This document shows positions 1 to 11,700 of a stretch of DNA of 64,000 bases, one piece after another (position 1 is the stretch's first letter; every line of letters starts with the position of its first letter). Source of the DNA: Patella vulgata (taxonomy: Eukaryota > Mollusca > Gastropoda > Patellidae); the NCBI RefSeq assembly GCF_932274485.2, contig NC_065887.2, positions 5,862,001-5,926,000 of the forward strand. The letters run 5' to 3'. Position numbers and translations under genes: made by a program. The notes under the pieces are model-generated. The model was not told the DNA's origin. It searched no databases and worked only from the letters and a program-made list of their open reading frames with translations.

Positions 1-513
1 GGGGGGGTAGACAGCATGGCCACATGGTGTTTGTTTATATTTTTTAGGGGTTTTAAAAAATGGGTTAGGGTTAGGGGTTAGGGTTGCGGAACCCCCCCCC
101 CCCCCCCCAATATATATTTCACGGCTACGCTTCTGAGTCCTTCGGATGAGACGAAAAACCGAGGTCCCGTGTATACATTGGAATGCACGTAAAAGATCCC
201 TTGGCAGTTGGAATTGGATATAAGAGTAAGCGATAGTGCCTCTGCCCGGGCAAAATGTCCCTCATAGCACACTGTATGGCGTATGCCCGTCTTCATTAGC
301 CCAGTATAGGAGCAGAACAGTAGGACGTTACACCCCATTTCATTTCATTTACTAAAAGGTTCCACAGCTTACATCAATTAGAATCACAAAGTTTAATTGT
401 TCTTAATTATCTACTTAATTCACGTGTTCATAGTAAATTGTATAACGAGTTACATCCGTTATGTAAGAGTTATCTGTCTTATATAAGAGTTATTTCCCCT
501 TTCTTAAATACAG

Positions 514-669
514 GCTGTGATAGGGTTTAAAGCCTATCAGTACGTGCCCTTGACACACCAAGGTCAACCTCAATGGGCAGAATCTCTGGGCTGGTTAATA
601 TGTCTGGGGACAATCTCTATTGTACCGTTATGGTTTGCCTACTACGTCATGAAGAGTGGACTAATGAAG
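514..669 (+). CDS. SLC6 transporter paralogue A, penultimate exon (TM12)
   Basis: The exon follows a pyrimidine-rich AG acceptor and ends at a GT donor. It has 156 nt and keeps phase 0. It encodes [10 protein letters not shown], then PQWAESLGW and a hydrophobic helix, which is the TM12 region of sodium/chloride-dependent SLC6 carriers. The matching exon of the downstream gene (36166-36321) has the same length, phase and most residues, so this is a paralogue. The first codons are GCT GTG, so there is no start codon here; the rest of the gene lies to the left of the window. Confidence 0.9.
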
Positions 670-1407
670 GTGGGTAGAGATAAAATCTATATTCTTCATG
701 TCAAATCTGTGGGAATGGTTGGGTTGATCGTCGAGTGGTGAAACACTTGGTTTTAGATCATAAGTTTGTCGTCGAGTACAGTGGTGTGTTTTCGATCCTG
801 GGCTTCAAGTATGTGACTAAGAATAGGGTCATTAGAATAACCCATACTAAACTCAGGCTGAATGTTAACAATTAGCCCCGCTTGAGAACAGACACTATAA
901 GTTAGTTGACTGACATTTTAAGTCCTTGGTCGACGATTTTAGTCGAAAACACTCAGTATATTTTGAGAATTTTGCTTTCATTTAATGGAATTCAATAGGT
1001 TTATTTAGTCTGTGTGTATGCCTGATGTGAAACGGAGTAGAACCGCTTTACAAAACAATATACTAATTTTTGGATATGGCGGCCATTCGGAAAAGCGATT
1101 TATTCTTGAAGTATGAAGTAGATGGATCTCTGTGTGCAGAATGTAGAATAACCACGTGGCCATCCCCCAGGTTCCCCCCCATTTCTCAAGACTAATAATA
1201 GAAATGGTGGCAAACTAAGGAATCCCCCGCAAACCCATTAAGTTAAGCACGTCACTCAACTCCTTGAACTTGGGATCTAAAGGACACTTGTTATACTACT
1301 TGGCCCCGGACAATAGTAAAAAATTACCAATGAACACGGATGTAATGAAATTGCTTTTGATATTTGATTCCAGAAGAATCTGAATGCTCGTTTGTGTTTG
1401 TTTTCAG
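670..1407 (+). other. Last intron of SLC6 paralogue A
   Basis: This 738 bp GT-AG intron separates the TM12 exon from the C-terminal exon. I see no gene or clear repeat in it, apart from a stretch near 1075-1145 that resembles 2060-2120. Confidence 0.7.
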
Positions 1408-1557
1408 CCTACGTCAGATTGGTTTGCTAGACGAAGTCTGGGTAATCCTGACTATAGACCGGAAACCCCAGACGATAATGTCAAGACTCCGGTGATTATA
1501 AATGAAGAAAATGGAAATCAAAATGCTGAATTCAGACCATATATTTCTGAATTGTAA
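1408..1557 (+). CDS. SLC6 transporter paralogue A, last exon (cytoplasmic C-terminus)
   Basis: After the acceptor ending TTTTCAG the exon encodes PTSDWFARRSLGNPDYRPE and a hydrophilic tail ending at TAA, 49 residues in all. The WFARR-LG-P-Y motif is repeated in the last exon of the downstream SLC6 gene ([16 protein letters not shown]), while the distal tails differ, as expected of paralogues. An AATAAA lies 36 nt beyond the stop. Confidence 0.88.
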   Translation, partial: PTSDWFARRSLGNPDYRPETPDDNVKTPVIINEENGNQNAEFRPYISEL

Positions 1558-1588
1558 AGATGTCGTACAAATGAAATATAGGACCATT

Positions 1589-1717
1589 GATTAATAAACA
1601 TACATTATGCAAGAGCTAAATCTGTCTATTGCAGGTCTTTCTTCAGGCCTGAAAGGTTTTGTAAATTATTAATTAGGCATTAATTAACTTATCCAGACCA
1701 TAATCAACTCTTGATGT
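1589..1717 (+). mobile_element. MITE family M1, truncated copy
   Basis: It begins with ACATACATTATGCAAGAGCT and continues like the copies at 8296 and 20837 up to CAACTCTTGATG, then breaks off. Only one end is present. Confidence 0.6.
1593..1598 (+). promoter_or_regulatory. Candidate polyadenylation signal of SLC6 paralogue A
   Basis: AATAAA lies 36 nt after the stop codon. It is at the edge of a MITE copy whose terminal sequence starts TTAATAAACATACATTATG, so the mobile element may supply the signal. Confidence 0.45.
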
Positions 1718-1764
1718 CAAACTAATCAAAGCCTAATCACAAAATAGTCCTCTAATTATTCAAT

Positions 1765-2031
1765 ATGGCGGCGCCCATGAAACATAATTTTACAGAGTCG
1801 GTTTTGTTTGCGAAAACAAATTTAGGAGTATCTAACCTTGTTTTGAAAGATAAACAGATTGAAACTCTAAAGACAGTTTACAATAGTAAAGAATTTATTG
1901 CAATATTACCCATAGCACATATTATATATCGCTTTTACGGGAGTGTCAGCGACATGGCGTGTTTACATAAAACACACGTGCGTGGTTTATTTTTACTCTG
2001 TTGTCTAAACAAATCGGTGTTTAGTCGATAA
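1765..2031 (+). pseudogene. RecQ-like helicase N-terminal fragment
   Basis: An open frame starts at ATGGCGGCGCCC. Its first 50 or so residues, including LVLKDKQIETLKTVYNSKEF and IAILP, resemble the segment just before the Walker A motif in the RecQ-like helicases that are abundant in mollusc genomes. Where the family has ILPTGYGKS the frame reads ILPIAHIIYRFYG, so the nucleotide-binding loop is absent and the remaining 38 residues are unrelated. No GT donor lies at the break. This is either a truncated gene copy or chance; the family call rests on one short segment. Confidence 0.4.
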
Positions 2032-2537
2032 GTCCCGCCCCAAAATGGTCACGTGGGCGTTTTAAATGGCGGCTAATTGGGACAGTGTCACATTCTGGGA
2101 AGTATGACGTAGATGGGTCGCTGCGTGCAGTATGGGGTTCAATCCTGGCACGTGTTACACTATACAGACACCCAGGGGGACCACGACATCTCAGAGATTT
2201 AAAAATATAAGGGGTTCACTAGCCAGGGGGTCCCAGGTTCAATCCTGGTGTTGGCAGAGAAAGTAACGCGGAATTGTCTCCAGTGGTAAAGTATGGAGTA
2301 CCTGGCATAGTACAGCGTCTAATAGCTCGGACTGGTCGAAACATCGAGTTCCCGTGTAGGTAGAAAGCCCCCCCCCCCCGCCATCACCCCACCAGAAGTT
2401 ATCCCACAGTCCATTTTCTTTTTGTTGAGCCAATGTTTGATTTGATTTTGTCTTTCGCTATCCAGTTAACGACTTTTAGTGAACGACAGCATCGACTGCA
2501 CTAGCAGCTGGACACGACGTCATCACATGGAGTTAGG

Positions 2538-2796
2538 AGAGATGGAGTTCAACGCTAACTCGATACAAACAAGGTCATTTCAATTTTATTTCAATATTTC
2601 GCTTGCGCGTAGGGGTCTTTAGCAGTGGCCCAGTGGGAGGAACCCGGAGGACCCGGAGAAAACCCACGAGGTTGGACAGGCGACCCTACTCCTTGTCACG
2701 TACAAGCGTGGAATCGAAACCACGCCACTTGACTCAAAGACAGACCTTTTGATTCAATACGCCATCGTTAACCATTAGGCCATCCAACCCCCGTAT
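2538..2796 (-). mobile_element. SINE family B
   Basis: Read on the - strand it has a tRNA-like head (GGCCTAATGGTTAACG, then GGTTTCGATTCC), the central CCTCGTGGGTTTTCTCCGG region and a 3' part with GCAAGCGAAATATTGAAATA. A run of G precedes the head, as in other copies. Confidence 0.75.
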
Positions 2797-3028
2797 GGAG
2801 TTAGGACTTTAGCCAGTGTTTGCGGGTAACGTGGTAACGAGTATTACTGAGTGACTTCTGTGGTAAGGTGATAATATATGTCGTGTATTAGTTGTGTCAA
2901 TACATGAGTCGACGTTTAACTGTGTAAATATAATAGTAAAATTCTCAGTCCTCACACACACATACAGTAATATACTCACCTTTATAGACCTCATGTTATC
3001 TACTACACTATAGTTTTATCTCTATCAA

Positions 3029-3461
3029 CTTAAAGGGACATGTCACCGATGCCACTCAATACATCCCTTCTTTTACCCACCTGGGTTACATTAGGAAATG
3101 CTCCATTTAAAACAAAAAATCAAATAAAAAATTAAAAAAAAGATACAGATTTTTATAATAAATTTCAATTTTGTACATATATAGATATATAGGTAAAATT
3201 TTCTATTTTAAATATTTATATGCATTAAAGATTGATTTTATTTTATATTGTTTTTATTTATGCATATAATATTTTTCTGTGATATAATTTAACCTGTCTC
3301 GAATATATCTCCATAATATTATGTTCGGCGAAATATAGCCCTGCTAATGCTGGCGTGCGATTAAAACAGCATTTCGTTTATTTTAAAGACACATGTCAAC
3401 AAGAATTCGTGGGTTCTATCCCGATGTACCGCACGATTTTGGGGCCTGTTTTCCTCACAAT
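3029..3461. other. AT-rich intergenic stretch
   Basis: No gene is seen. The segment holds A- and T-rich low-complexity DNA with a phrase near 3029 (TTAAAGGGACATGTCACC) partly repeated near 3383, possibly a decayed element. Confidence 0.4.
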
Positions 3462-3662
3462 ACTAGATCTTTTTGCGATCTGGAAAATATCTTTCTCTAG
3501 GGTTAGGGTTAGGGTTAGGTTTACAAATTACATGTCAAACGTACAATTTAAAGCTGTAAAAACGGTGGATTGTGGGTAAAACTATTCTGAAGGGTTAGGG
3601 TTAGAATTGTGGGTATAAACACGGAAAGATATTTTCCAGGTCGTACAAAGATCTAGTATCGT
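3462..3662. repeat. Imperfect inverted repeat around telomere-like TTAGGG runs
   Basis: ACTAGATCTTTTTGCGATCT with GGAAAATATCTTTC at 3462-3496 is mirrored by GAAAGATATTTTCC and AAAGATCTAGT at 3629-3662. Between the arms are short GGGTTA runs near 3500-3520 and 3593-3605. It looks like a small foldback element. Confidence 0.6.
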
Positions 3663-3724
3663 GCCTGTTTTCCATTTTGCAAGGAAAATGCGTCTATTCG
3701 GTTCGAATGGGTTCAAAAACAGAC

Positions 3725-3850
3725 ATCCTTCCGAGACAGTAGGAATTCGATAAAGATTAGGCAGAGGACGCGGCCGGGGCAAAATTTCCCTCATAGCCCA
3801 CTACATGGCTTATTCCCATCTTCATTATCCCGGTTGGTTCAGACACATAT
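3725..3850 (+). mobile_element. SINE family A, 3' fragment
   Basis: The fragment contains GGCAAAATTTCCCTCATAGC followed by CACTACATGGCTTATTCCC and TTCATTATCCCGG, which match the 3' half of the family A SINE. Confidence 0.6.
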
Positions 3851-3967
3851 ATTCGGACATCACGGGCAGAAATTTTAACCCAGAAAGTAAGAGGTGACAT
3901 ATCGCATTATTATGTAGGAATGGTTAATCGAGGAAGTCATCACTGAACACAGTTCGATGGTGGTAAA

Positions 3968-4092
3968 AAACAGCGTCTACTCTTCTGGGATGGAGACGAA
4001 ACCAAAGAGATCTCGCGTACATGTTGACAACTGGAATTAATTGATGTCTGGCCAACATTTTACTAATATCACACTACATGGCCTATGTTAGG
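3968..4092 (+). mobile_element. Decayed SINE family A fragment
   Basis: Weak similarity to the SINE A body can be followed from the GATGGAGACGAAACC region through ACATGTTGACAACTGGAATT to CACACTACATGGCCTATG. It is old and lacks both ends. Confidence 0.4.
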
Positions 4093-5226
4093 GTGACCCA
4101 CCATAAATAAATATCTCCAAATATCTCGACAATTACGCCACAATATTTATATATATGCCAAGCCTCAAATCAGTTTCACACAATTATAGTCACTAAATAA
4201 ACGATCATGTTGTACTTAATAAGCTATGACCATTAATCATCTATAAATAATAGACTGAAAACTGGTTCCAAGTTGCGTCCATAACATCCAGACACTTTTG
4301 AGTAAAAGATAGGTTACGTGCCCTTGTTTTGAAATTAGTCTCGCTTAACCAGTCTATCGACCATTCTACGTCTGATTGACAGGTCGGGATAATCAAGACT
4401 ACTTTTTTACGAAACAACAGAAAGCTAGAACAAGAAATTGAATTTAGAAATAAGCACTTTAGACAACTCAACAATTGTTTTAAGAAACTTGTAAAAGTAA
4501 AATGAAACTACTGCTAGTATCATGTTCCTGCTAAAGAAAGTGATTCAGAGATAGTATTTGTACTAAACCAAAAGATGCCGCTCTTAACGGTACAGTTAAT
4601 GATAAAGCAATTTAAAAAATAAAACAAACGTAATTACTAAAGCTGCTGTAATAACCAAGAAGCTAAATTTTACTGCTATTCAAAATCGTCAACAATAGAT
4701 TTTTTACGGCTGTAATAGTTGATATATTTGTAGAGAATTGCACGTGCCATGGCTATTTATCGACTCAAAGCGAGTGCGCGGTAGTCAGAAATCAGTTCGA
4801 GACACGCAACTGAAGCGTGCACATTTAGCCGTGTCGAGACCAACTTTCTGTAAAGTGCACGGGTCATCCTACCTATGTCTGTCTTCATTATAAATTTGAT
4901 ATATTGGCGTTTCTCGCTATAATATCATATCAGATATCTGAAGGCTTAATCCTCGCTAATATGTACTCAGATTGATTATTTAACATTTAATCAAGCAAAC
5001 AAAATCAAATTACCAACGCTAGATAATGTCCCTGGATGGATTTAATCGGATTAAAAATAGGCCTCTCATTTAAATGGTCGTGGACAACAAAATGGCGGCG
5101 GACTTATTGTATCAAGGGTCGATGAAATTTCAGTTCCACATATATTTGTAAATACTAAAGAGAAATTCATCTTTCATAATATTGTGTTTTGTAAGTGATT
5201 CCTATAGCGCTATAGTTGTTTACATT
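4093..5226. other. Intergenic DNA upstream of SLC6 paralogue B
   Basis: I see no supported gene. The stretch is AT-rich with no clear repeats. The ATGGCGGCGG near 5092 is not followed by a splice donor in a useful frame. Confidence 0.4.
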
Positions 5227-5566
5227 AGGGAGCCACGTTGGAAGGTACTGGCTCGCTCACCAGGACGTCCGGGGTTCAACCCCGATGTTGGTCTAGAAAG
5301 TATCTCTGGGTTTTCAGGTGTGACCCCCCCCCCCTTGTCAGTGGCGTTGGACGTATTGTCTCGAGCACCGTCTAGTCGTTAGAATTGGACGAAAAATCGA
5401 GATCCCGTCTGCACGTGGGTTATCCAGTAAGAGAATTCTCGATAGTTGGAATTCTAGCGCCCTTGTCCGGCAAAATTGCCATCATAACTCACTGCATGGT
5501 GAATGTCCGTCTTCTGTAATACCGTCCGTACAGAAAATCGGGACTTTAAACCCCATTTCATTCAAT
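5227..5566 (+). mobile_element. SINE family A, nearly full length
   Basis: It starts with a tRNA-like head (GGAGCCACGTTGGAAGGTAC and GGGGTTCAACCCC as the B-box equivalent), then the GCGTTGGACGTATTGTCTCG region, and ends with AACCCCATTTCATTCA. A poly-C run interrupts it near 5326. Confidence 0.7.
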
Positions 5567-5762
5567 ATTGTACAAATTAAATTTTACATTTGACCTTAAA
5601 CTTCGACATGTTTTCTCTTTAAATTTTTACCTTTACCTGCCTGTTCCTGGTCTACTGTATCTTATGTAAATATACACAGGTCAAAGGTCAAACATGCGCA
5701 GTAATAACGTCCACTAATTCACAATAATATTGAGTGATAAATTGAATCAGACAATCTCAATC

Positions 5763-5774
5763 ATGGCGGAGGAG
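5763..5774 (+). CDS. SLC6 paralogue B exon 1 (MAEE)
   Basis: ATGGCGGAGGAG is followed directly by GTAAGT, a consensus donor, giving phase 0. Joined to exon 2 it reads [14 protein letters not shown], a natural SLC6 N-terminus, and brings the protein to exactly 600 residues. The exon is tiny and lies 13.8 kb from exon 2, so the assignment is inference; another first exon in between cannot be excluded. Confidence 0.6.
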
Positions 5775-8700
5775 GTAAGTCCTATTCATGTAATTTCGTC
5801 ATTTTATTCTAGCTTAGTGTATTTGATTGATTAATTTTCTTAAATGGTTGAGATGCCTGGAATTTTTGTCTGCATATTTTCGCTAGCCTTTAAAGTTTAT
5901 AAAACTAAACACACACAAAAAAAAATTAAAAAAATGAAATCAGAATTCATTAGTTAAATTCATTCGTTGATCAAATCCTTGAAGAAATATTTACTTGATT
6001 TTTTTTAAATTTTACAAATTATTTAACGATACATTTTTAAAACAAAAAAAAATGTTGACAATCAAAGATAGCCTTGACATGCGACTATGCCCTTCTTTCC
6101 AATTATTTTGTGTCTCTACTCTACCTTTGTTGTTGACGCAATAACGGTATTAGCACACTAGGCAGAAAATGTACTTAGCCTGTGTCGAAAATGCTAAGTC
6201 ATTTTCGTGTCGATTTACACTAACTACACTGAAGTTGTTTTTTTCTGTCTGTTTTTTTTTTAAAAAAAAAAGATAAATACATTCGGGTTTCCCAGACCCA
6301 CATCCCGAAAATGTTTTTATATTTTTGTATTTTGTGCCTTTGTTAAAGCTGCATTCTACTTTAAAATTGAAATTGGATACCTTTCGGGGTTGTTGATGCA
6401 CCAACCTTAACCCTGTTTCCTACCACCATTAAACCCTGTTTATTACCCCACTGACGTGTTTGTGTTGCTGGGATATATAGACCAAAAACAAAAACAAACA
6501 AACAAAAAACCAAAAAAAAAACCACATCCGCTATTAAAATTGATTTTTTTCAGGCACGTATCAAAGTAAATTCAACCCTGATATTATCTGTTATCTATCT
6601 ACATAGTTTCGTAGTTCTAATAATTATCAGTTTTAACGAGGGCCATGAATGAAGTATGGACAATTTCATCATAAACATTCTGATAGGCCTATAGTTGATA
6701 ATAATGTGCCCAATGACGGATATTGTTGTTGACAAAATGACTTCAATATAATTTCGGCAATTCATTGGCATAAGTAGGATATAATTTGTATACATGTAGT
6801 TACAGAATCTTAGCATGTACTTTCGTTTCGTTTCGTTTCGTTTCTTTAAAAACAAATATGTTATGCTCCGAAATTATAGAAAGCGGCACTGCGACAGAAG
6901 GACAGAACATTTCCAATATTTATTTAGATGTTACAACTCTTAAACAAATAACCACTGTAAAGTATTCTTTAGACAATTAAATCCAGACTCGCGGGTTATA
7001 TACTATCTTGGCCTCGATGGTTGTGGATAGCAATGAGTGTGCGTTCAAAGGTCGACGAATGATCACGGAGATGGCTGGTGTTTAGTTGGCCATAACTAAC
7101 GTTAGGAAATAATGGATGAATATGCTTTTTGGTAAGACTGTATTTAGACCAGAGGGGGTTGGGTGACCGAATGGTTAACGTGTGCACGTTGGGTCAGAAG
7201 GTCTGTCATTGAGTCAAATAGCGTGGTTTCGATTCCCAGGGGGGGGGGGGGTGGATGGCTGAATGGTTAGCACGTGCGTGCTGTATCATAAAGTCTGTCA
7301 TTGAGTCAACTGGCGTGGTTTCGAATCCCCGCCAGAGTTGCTTGTCCAATCTCGTGGATTTCTCCAGGTCCCCCGGTTCCCTCCCACTGCTAAAGACCCC
7401 CTACGCACAAGCGAATTAATGAAATAAAATCGAACAATATGTTAGTCCTGAAATGACCTAGTTTGAGCCGAGTTGACTTTAAATCCCATTTCTCTCTCTC
7501 TCTGTTTGGACCAGGAACTGGGTCGCAGGCGCTACACATTTTCTTGTTATTTTTCTTTGGCGCAACACTCTTCGACAAAGACTATTCGGCCACGTCAAGT
7601 GAAGTGCGACCGACACAAACCTTGGCATGGTTGTTCCTTTAACAATTCTGCATTGAGTGACGGCTTTCTATTTTTTTACATTACGTCACAATTCCAAAAT
7701 GGATGTTTTGTCGTCACACTCGGTTTCTTGGTTCATAGAGCGCTCGCACATTTTCCGTTTTGTCTAGAATATTGTACATTCATTTAGATCCTTGTAAATT
7801 TGTCTAACAATGTTGTTCCGGCATCTTGTCATCTCCGTTATCATTCATCTTTTATTGATGGCAAGAATTGGGGACGTTTGTGTAAAATTTTTTCACCGCA
7901 AAACTTCCATGACATAAATTATCATTAAATATTTTTACCACAAGAGTTTCATAACGCTCCCAAACCTTGCCATGTTTATAGCATCATTTCATTTAAAACC
8001 TTGAATTTTAACTCGTCAACAATATTTACATCGGTCATTGACGTGAGAAACATGCAATTTGACCTTTAAGCCGGACATGATCTTTAAAGGGATGACACTG
8101 TTCAATTATGGATTCCATAGCAACAGAATGGGGTTAATGCCTTTGCTCTACTTTACAGGGGTTATATTGAGACCAACATACGGTAACGTAGCCCTGACAG
8201 TGGGGTTTTACGTCAGCTAACAATATGGATTATACTGGACTTCGCTTGAACGCGCCACTCGAACGAAAGAACAATAATAGTTAATCGTACATTTATTAAA
8301 CGTACATTATGCAAGAGCTAAATCTGTCTTTTCAAGGTCTTTCTTTAGGCCAGAAATGTTATCTAAATTTAATCTAAATTAAATTATTAATTTGACTTTA
8401 ATTAACCTATCCAGACCATAATCAACTCTAGATGGCATCGCTAGCCTGCAATCTTTAGTGGATTATGAGCCGATTTACTGCATAACTTTCCTTCATGAAT
8501 AAACGATTAAATGAATAATCGAGACTATGTTGTTTATCGTACTGACTTTAGTAATGATGATCGAGGCTAGGCGGAAATTTCAGTCGCTAAAATCTCGGTT
8601 CATAGTAATTCAATTTGAATGAAATTTTCAGCAAATTGCCTTTACATTATCTAGTTTTTAACAATTATAGTGAGAACTGCCAACTCGTTATCGAATCTCC

Positions 8701-11700
8701 CATAATGTATCTTTAAGAATACGTGTAAATTCTTTTAAAACTGCTACATGACCAGAAGTACCGGTATAAGAGGGATTGGTCGCACCCCAATGCTCTTCCT
8801 CTAGCTACTCCACGTGTTTACAAACCCAACAGCATGTTTACGTGTTCTAGACAAGAGACTGTTCTAGTTTCAAACCATGTTAAAACTATACTATGTGACT
8901 CAATAAAGCAACAAATACATGTCTGAATTTTTTTGACTCACATATATAAATAACAGGTCGAATTGTGTATCGAGATAAAAATGACATTGGCCGGTGAAAG
9001 TCTACGTTTAAAGAGAACTCTAACCATGGTGAAAAATACCTAAATATGGATTTAAAGGAGCTAACCCGTTAACTCAATATTTTCCATAATATTCGAAATT
9101 AAAAACACGAATTAGAATTCAATATTGGTCCAGTTCAGTAAATATTGATATTGTTAATACCTAGTATTAAAGAGACAATGAACATTTTATAATCAGTACA
9201 CGATTCGTGTATTCTATGATTTCGGGCGCCATTTGTAATAAACAAAGAAAACCATATCCTATAAGACAATGCGGAAGTTACAGATTGAATATAAATCACT
9301 GTATATGCATTCATTTCATCTATTTTGACGTTCGAGAAAATAGAACCACGCGCCCTTTAATTAAGGTTAAATAGACGGGTTTATATCCATATTCGGTTGA
9401 TAAGAAAATATGTGGACATCCATCGATGCATTTGAAAGTTGCGGATATGTGTTTTAGTAAGGAGACTGCAGCAGTCGAACAGATAGGGGCGTGGGCCGAT
9501 AAGAACCTTTTAGATTTTTCCAACCCGGAGTCACTCGTCAGGGATGGTGCCTGAGGGGCTGTTAACGAAAAGGTGTCGGTGTACACGCTGGCTTTCACGT
9601 AAATTAATCATTGACAGTTCGAAATCGATAAAGAGTAAACGGGGACGGCGATTTCCAGGACCGATTCCTCTATGGCACATTGTACCTAGAACAATATCAA
9701 TGAAAATTATATCAAACATTTATCTTAAAGTGGCGGACATATTGTAGTGGGGGGGAATGGTTAGCGCGTGGGCGTTGTATCATAAGGTCTGTCATTGAGT
9801 CAACTGGCGTGGTTTCGATTCCCCGGTTGTACATGACAAGGAGTAGGGTTGCCTGTCCAACCTCGTGGGTTTTCTCTGTGTACTCCGGTTTCCCCCTACG
9901 CAAGCGAATTATTGAAATAAAATTGAACCATATGTTAGTCCAGAAAAGACATAGTTTGTGTCGAGAGGACGTTAAACCACATTTCTTTCTCTCATGTTGG
10001 GTGACAAGACATTCATCCCTTAGATGGGGGGTTGGATGGCTGAATGGTTAGCGTGCGCGCGCTGTATCATAAAGTCTGTCATTGAGTCGACTGGCGTGGT
10101 TTCGAATCCTCGGTTGTACGTGACAAGGAGTAGGGTCGCCTGTCCAACCTCGTGGGTTTTCTCCGGGTCCTCCGGTTTCCTCCCACTGCTAAAAACCCCT
10201 ACGCGCAAGCGAATTATTGAAATAAAATTAAACCATATGTTAGTCCCTAAATGACCTAGTTTGTGTCGAGTGGACGTTAAACCCCATTTCTCTCTTTATC
10301 TCTCATCCCTAAGATGTTAACCCGCTAGCCCGCTCGCAGGTAGCGTGTTCGATTCCTGCATTTGCCGAGAAAGTTCATTGGGATTTTCCGACGCGGTTTT
10401 CCCTCGTCAGTGGTGCAGGAGGTGGCCTGACAAAGACAGCCGTCTAGTCGTTCGGATGGCACGGAAAATCGAGGGCCCGTGTACACATTGGCAGTTGGAA
10501 ATCGAAATAAAGGTATAGTGCCGCTACCCGGGCAAGATTTCCCTGCGTTGCCTATAGCCCAGTCCATGAACACCATTCATTTCATTTTCATTTGATGTCA
10601 TTCCAGTCGATCACAAGCGCCCTCATGTGTAATGCGCGACTCTAAGTATGTCATTGGTTTTCCCTTTTTGTGCGATAATAAGCAATTAGTTCCGGTAATG
10701 AGTAATTGAATAAATAGTTCATTGTACGATCTTATTACCATACTGAGGTGAATATATAAATATATGGCCCAGGTAATTGGTACAGCTAGACTATAGAATA
10801 TATTAATAAATGACACAGGTAGACTCCTATAAATAGGTAATTAGGTAATATATTCATGGACACATCCAGTGAATTACGTCACGTGGTGCTGGTTTACTAT
10901 TTACACATAGGCCAGGCTAATCCGTTGTATGGGGTCTAGTATGTAGTATGACTTAGTGGTCTAGAGTGCCACTCTTCGACCTCTAACTAGCCGGTCATCT
11001 ATGGCTTGCGGTTTTGGTTTCCATTCCTGGTGTGAGCGTATGTGGCTTGGAAATATGGGCGTCTTATCAACCTCGTGGGTTTACTCCGGTTTCCTCTCAA
11101 AGGAAAGACCCCTGCTAGTGCGCTCGGCATAATAAATTATTAAAATAAGATAACTTAATTGTCTACGATATCACAGACAGAGGGTTAATTACATAATTCC
11201 ATACAAATAAACCCACTAAAGCCATCGACATGCATACACATGATATTCGTGCAAAAAGTTTAAATCGTAATAGCGCCTGAATATCAGGTCTCAAACTAGT
11301 AATTGTCTCCTTAACTGTCTCCTAATAACTGACTCAATATTCCACTAATTGATCAAATACGCTTACATATTATCACTTGTGACTATGTTGCGCGCGGGGG
11401 GGTGTAAAGTAATTATGATAGCTGTTGTTTACCTTGATTTTAATTAACTACCCCGGTTTATAACATAGGTCAAACATGATTATGCATAATATTAACGTAA
11501 ACTATTCATTATTCATTACTTCCCAACAAACCACGAGTGTAAGGTTTAAGAACAAAGAAAGGGGGTTAAGATACAATATAGCCTATAACCATTTTCAAAT
11601 CTAATTCATTTTTAAATAAAATATTCTTTAAAACAAGCACACGTCTATATGTTCTATACTGTGAAGGGATATGTGTCCTTAGGTGGTGGGTTTTCAGACT

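Noticed and set aside
61-85. TTAGGG-like run as a chromosome end
   Set aside because: Only a few units are present and gene sequence follows; similar short runs occur at 3.5 kb.
5092-5160. ATGGCGGCGG as the SLC6 B start
   Set aside because: The frame does not end in a donor that would join exon 2 in phase, whereas 5763-5774 does.
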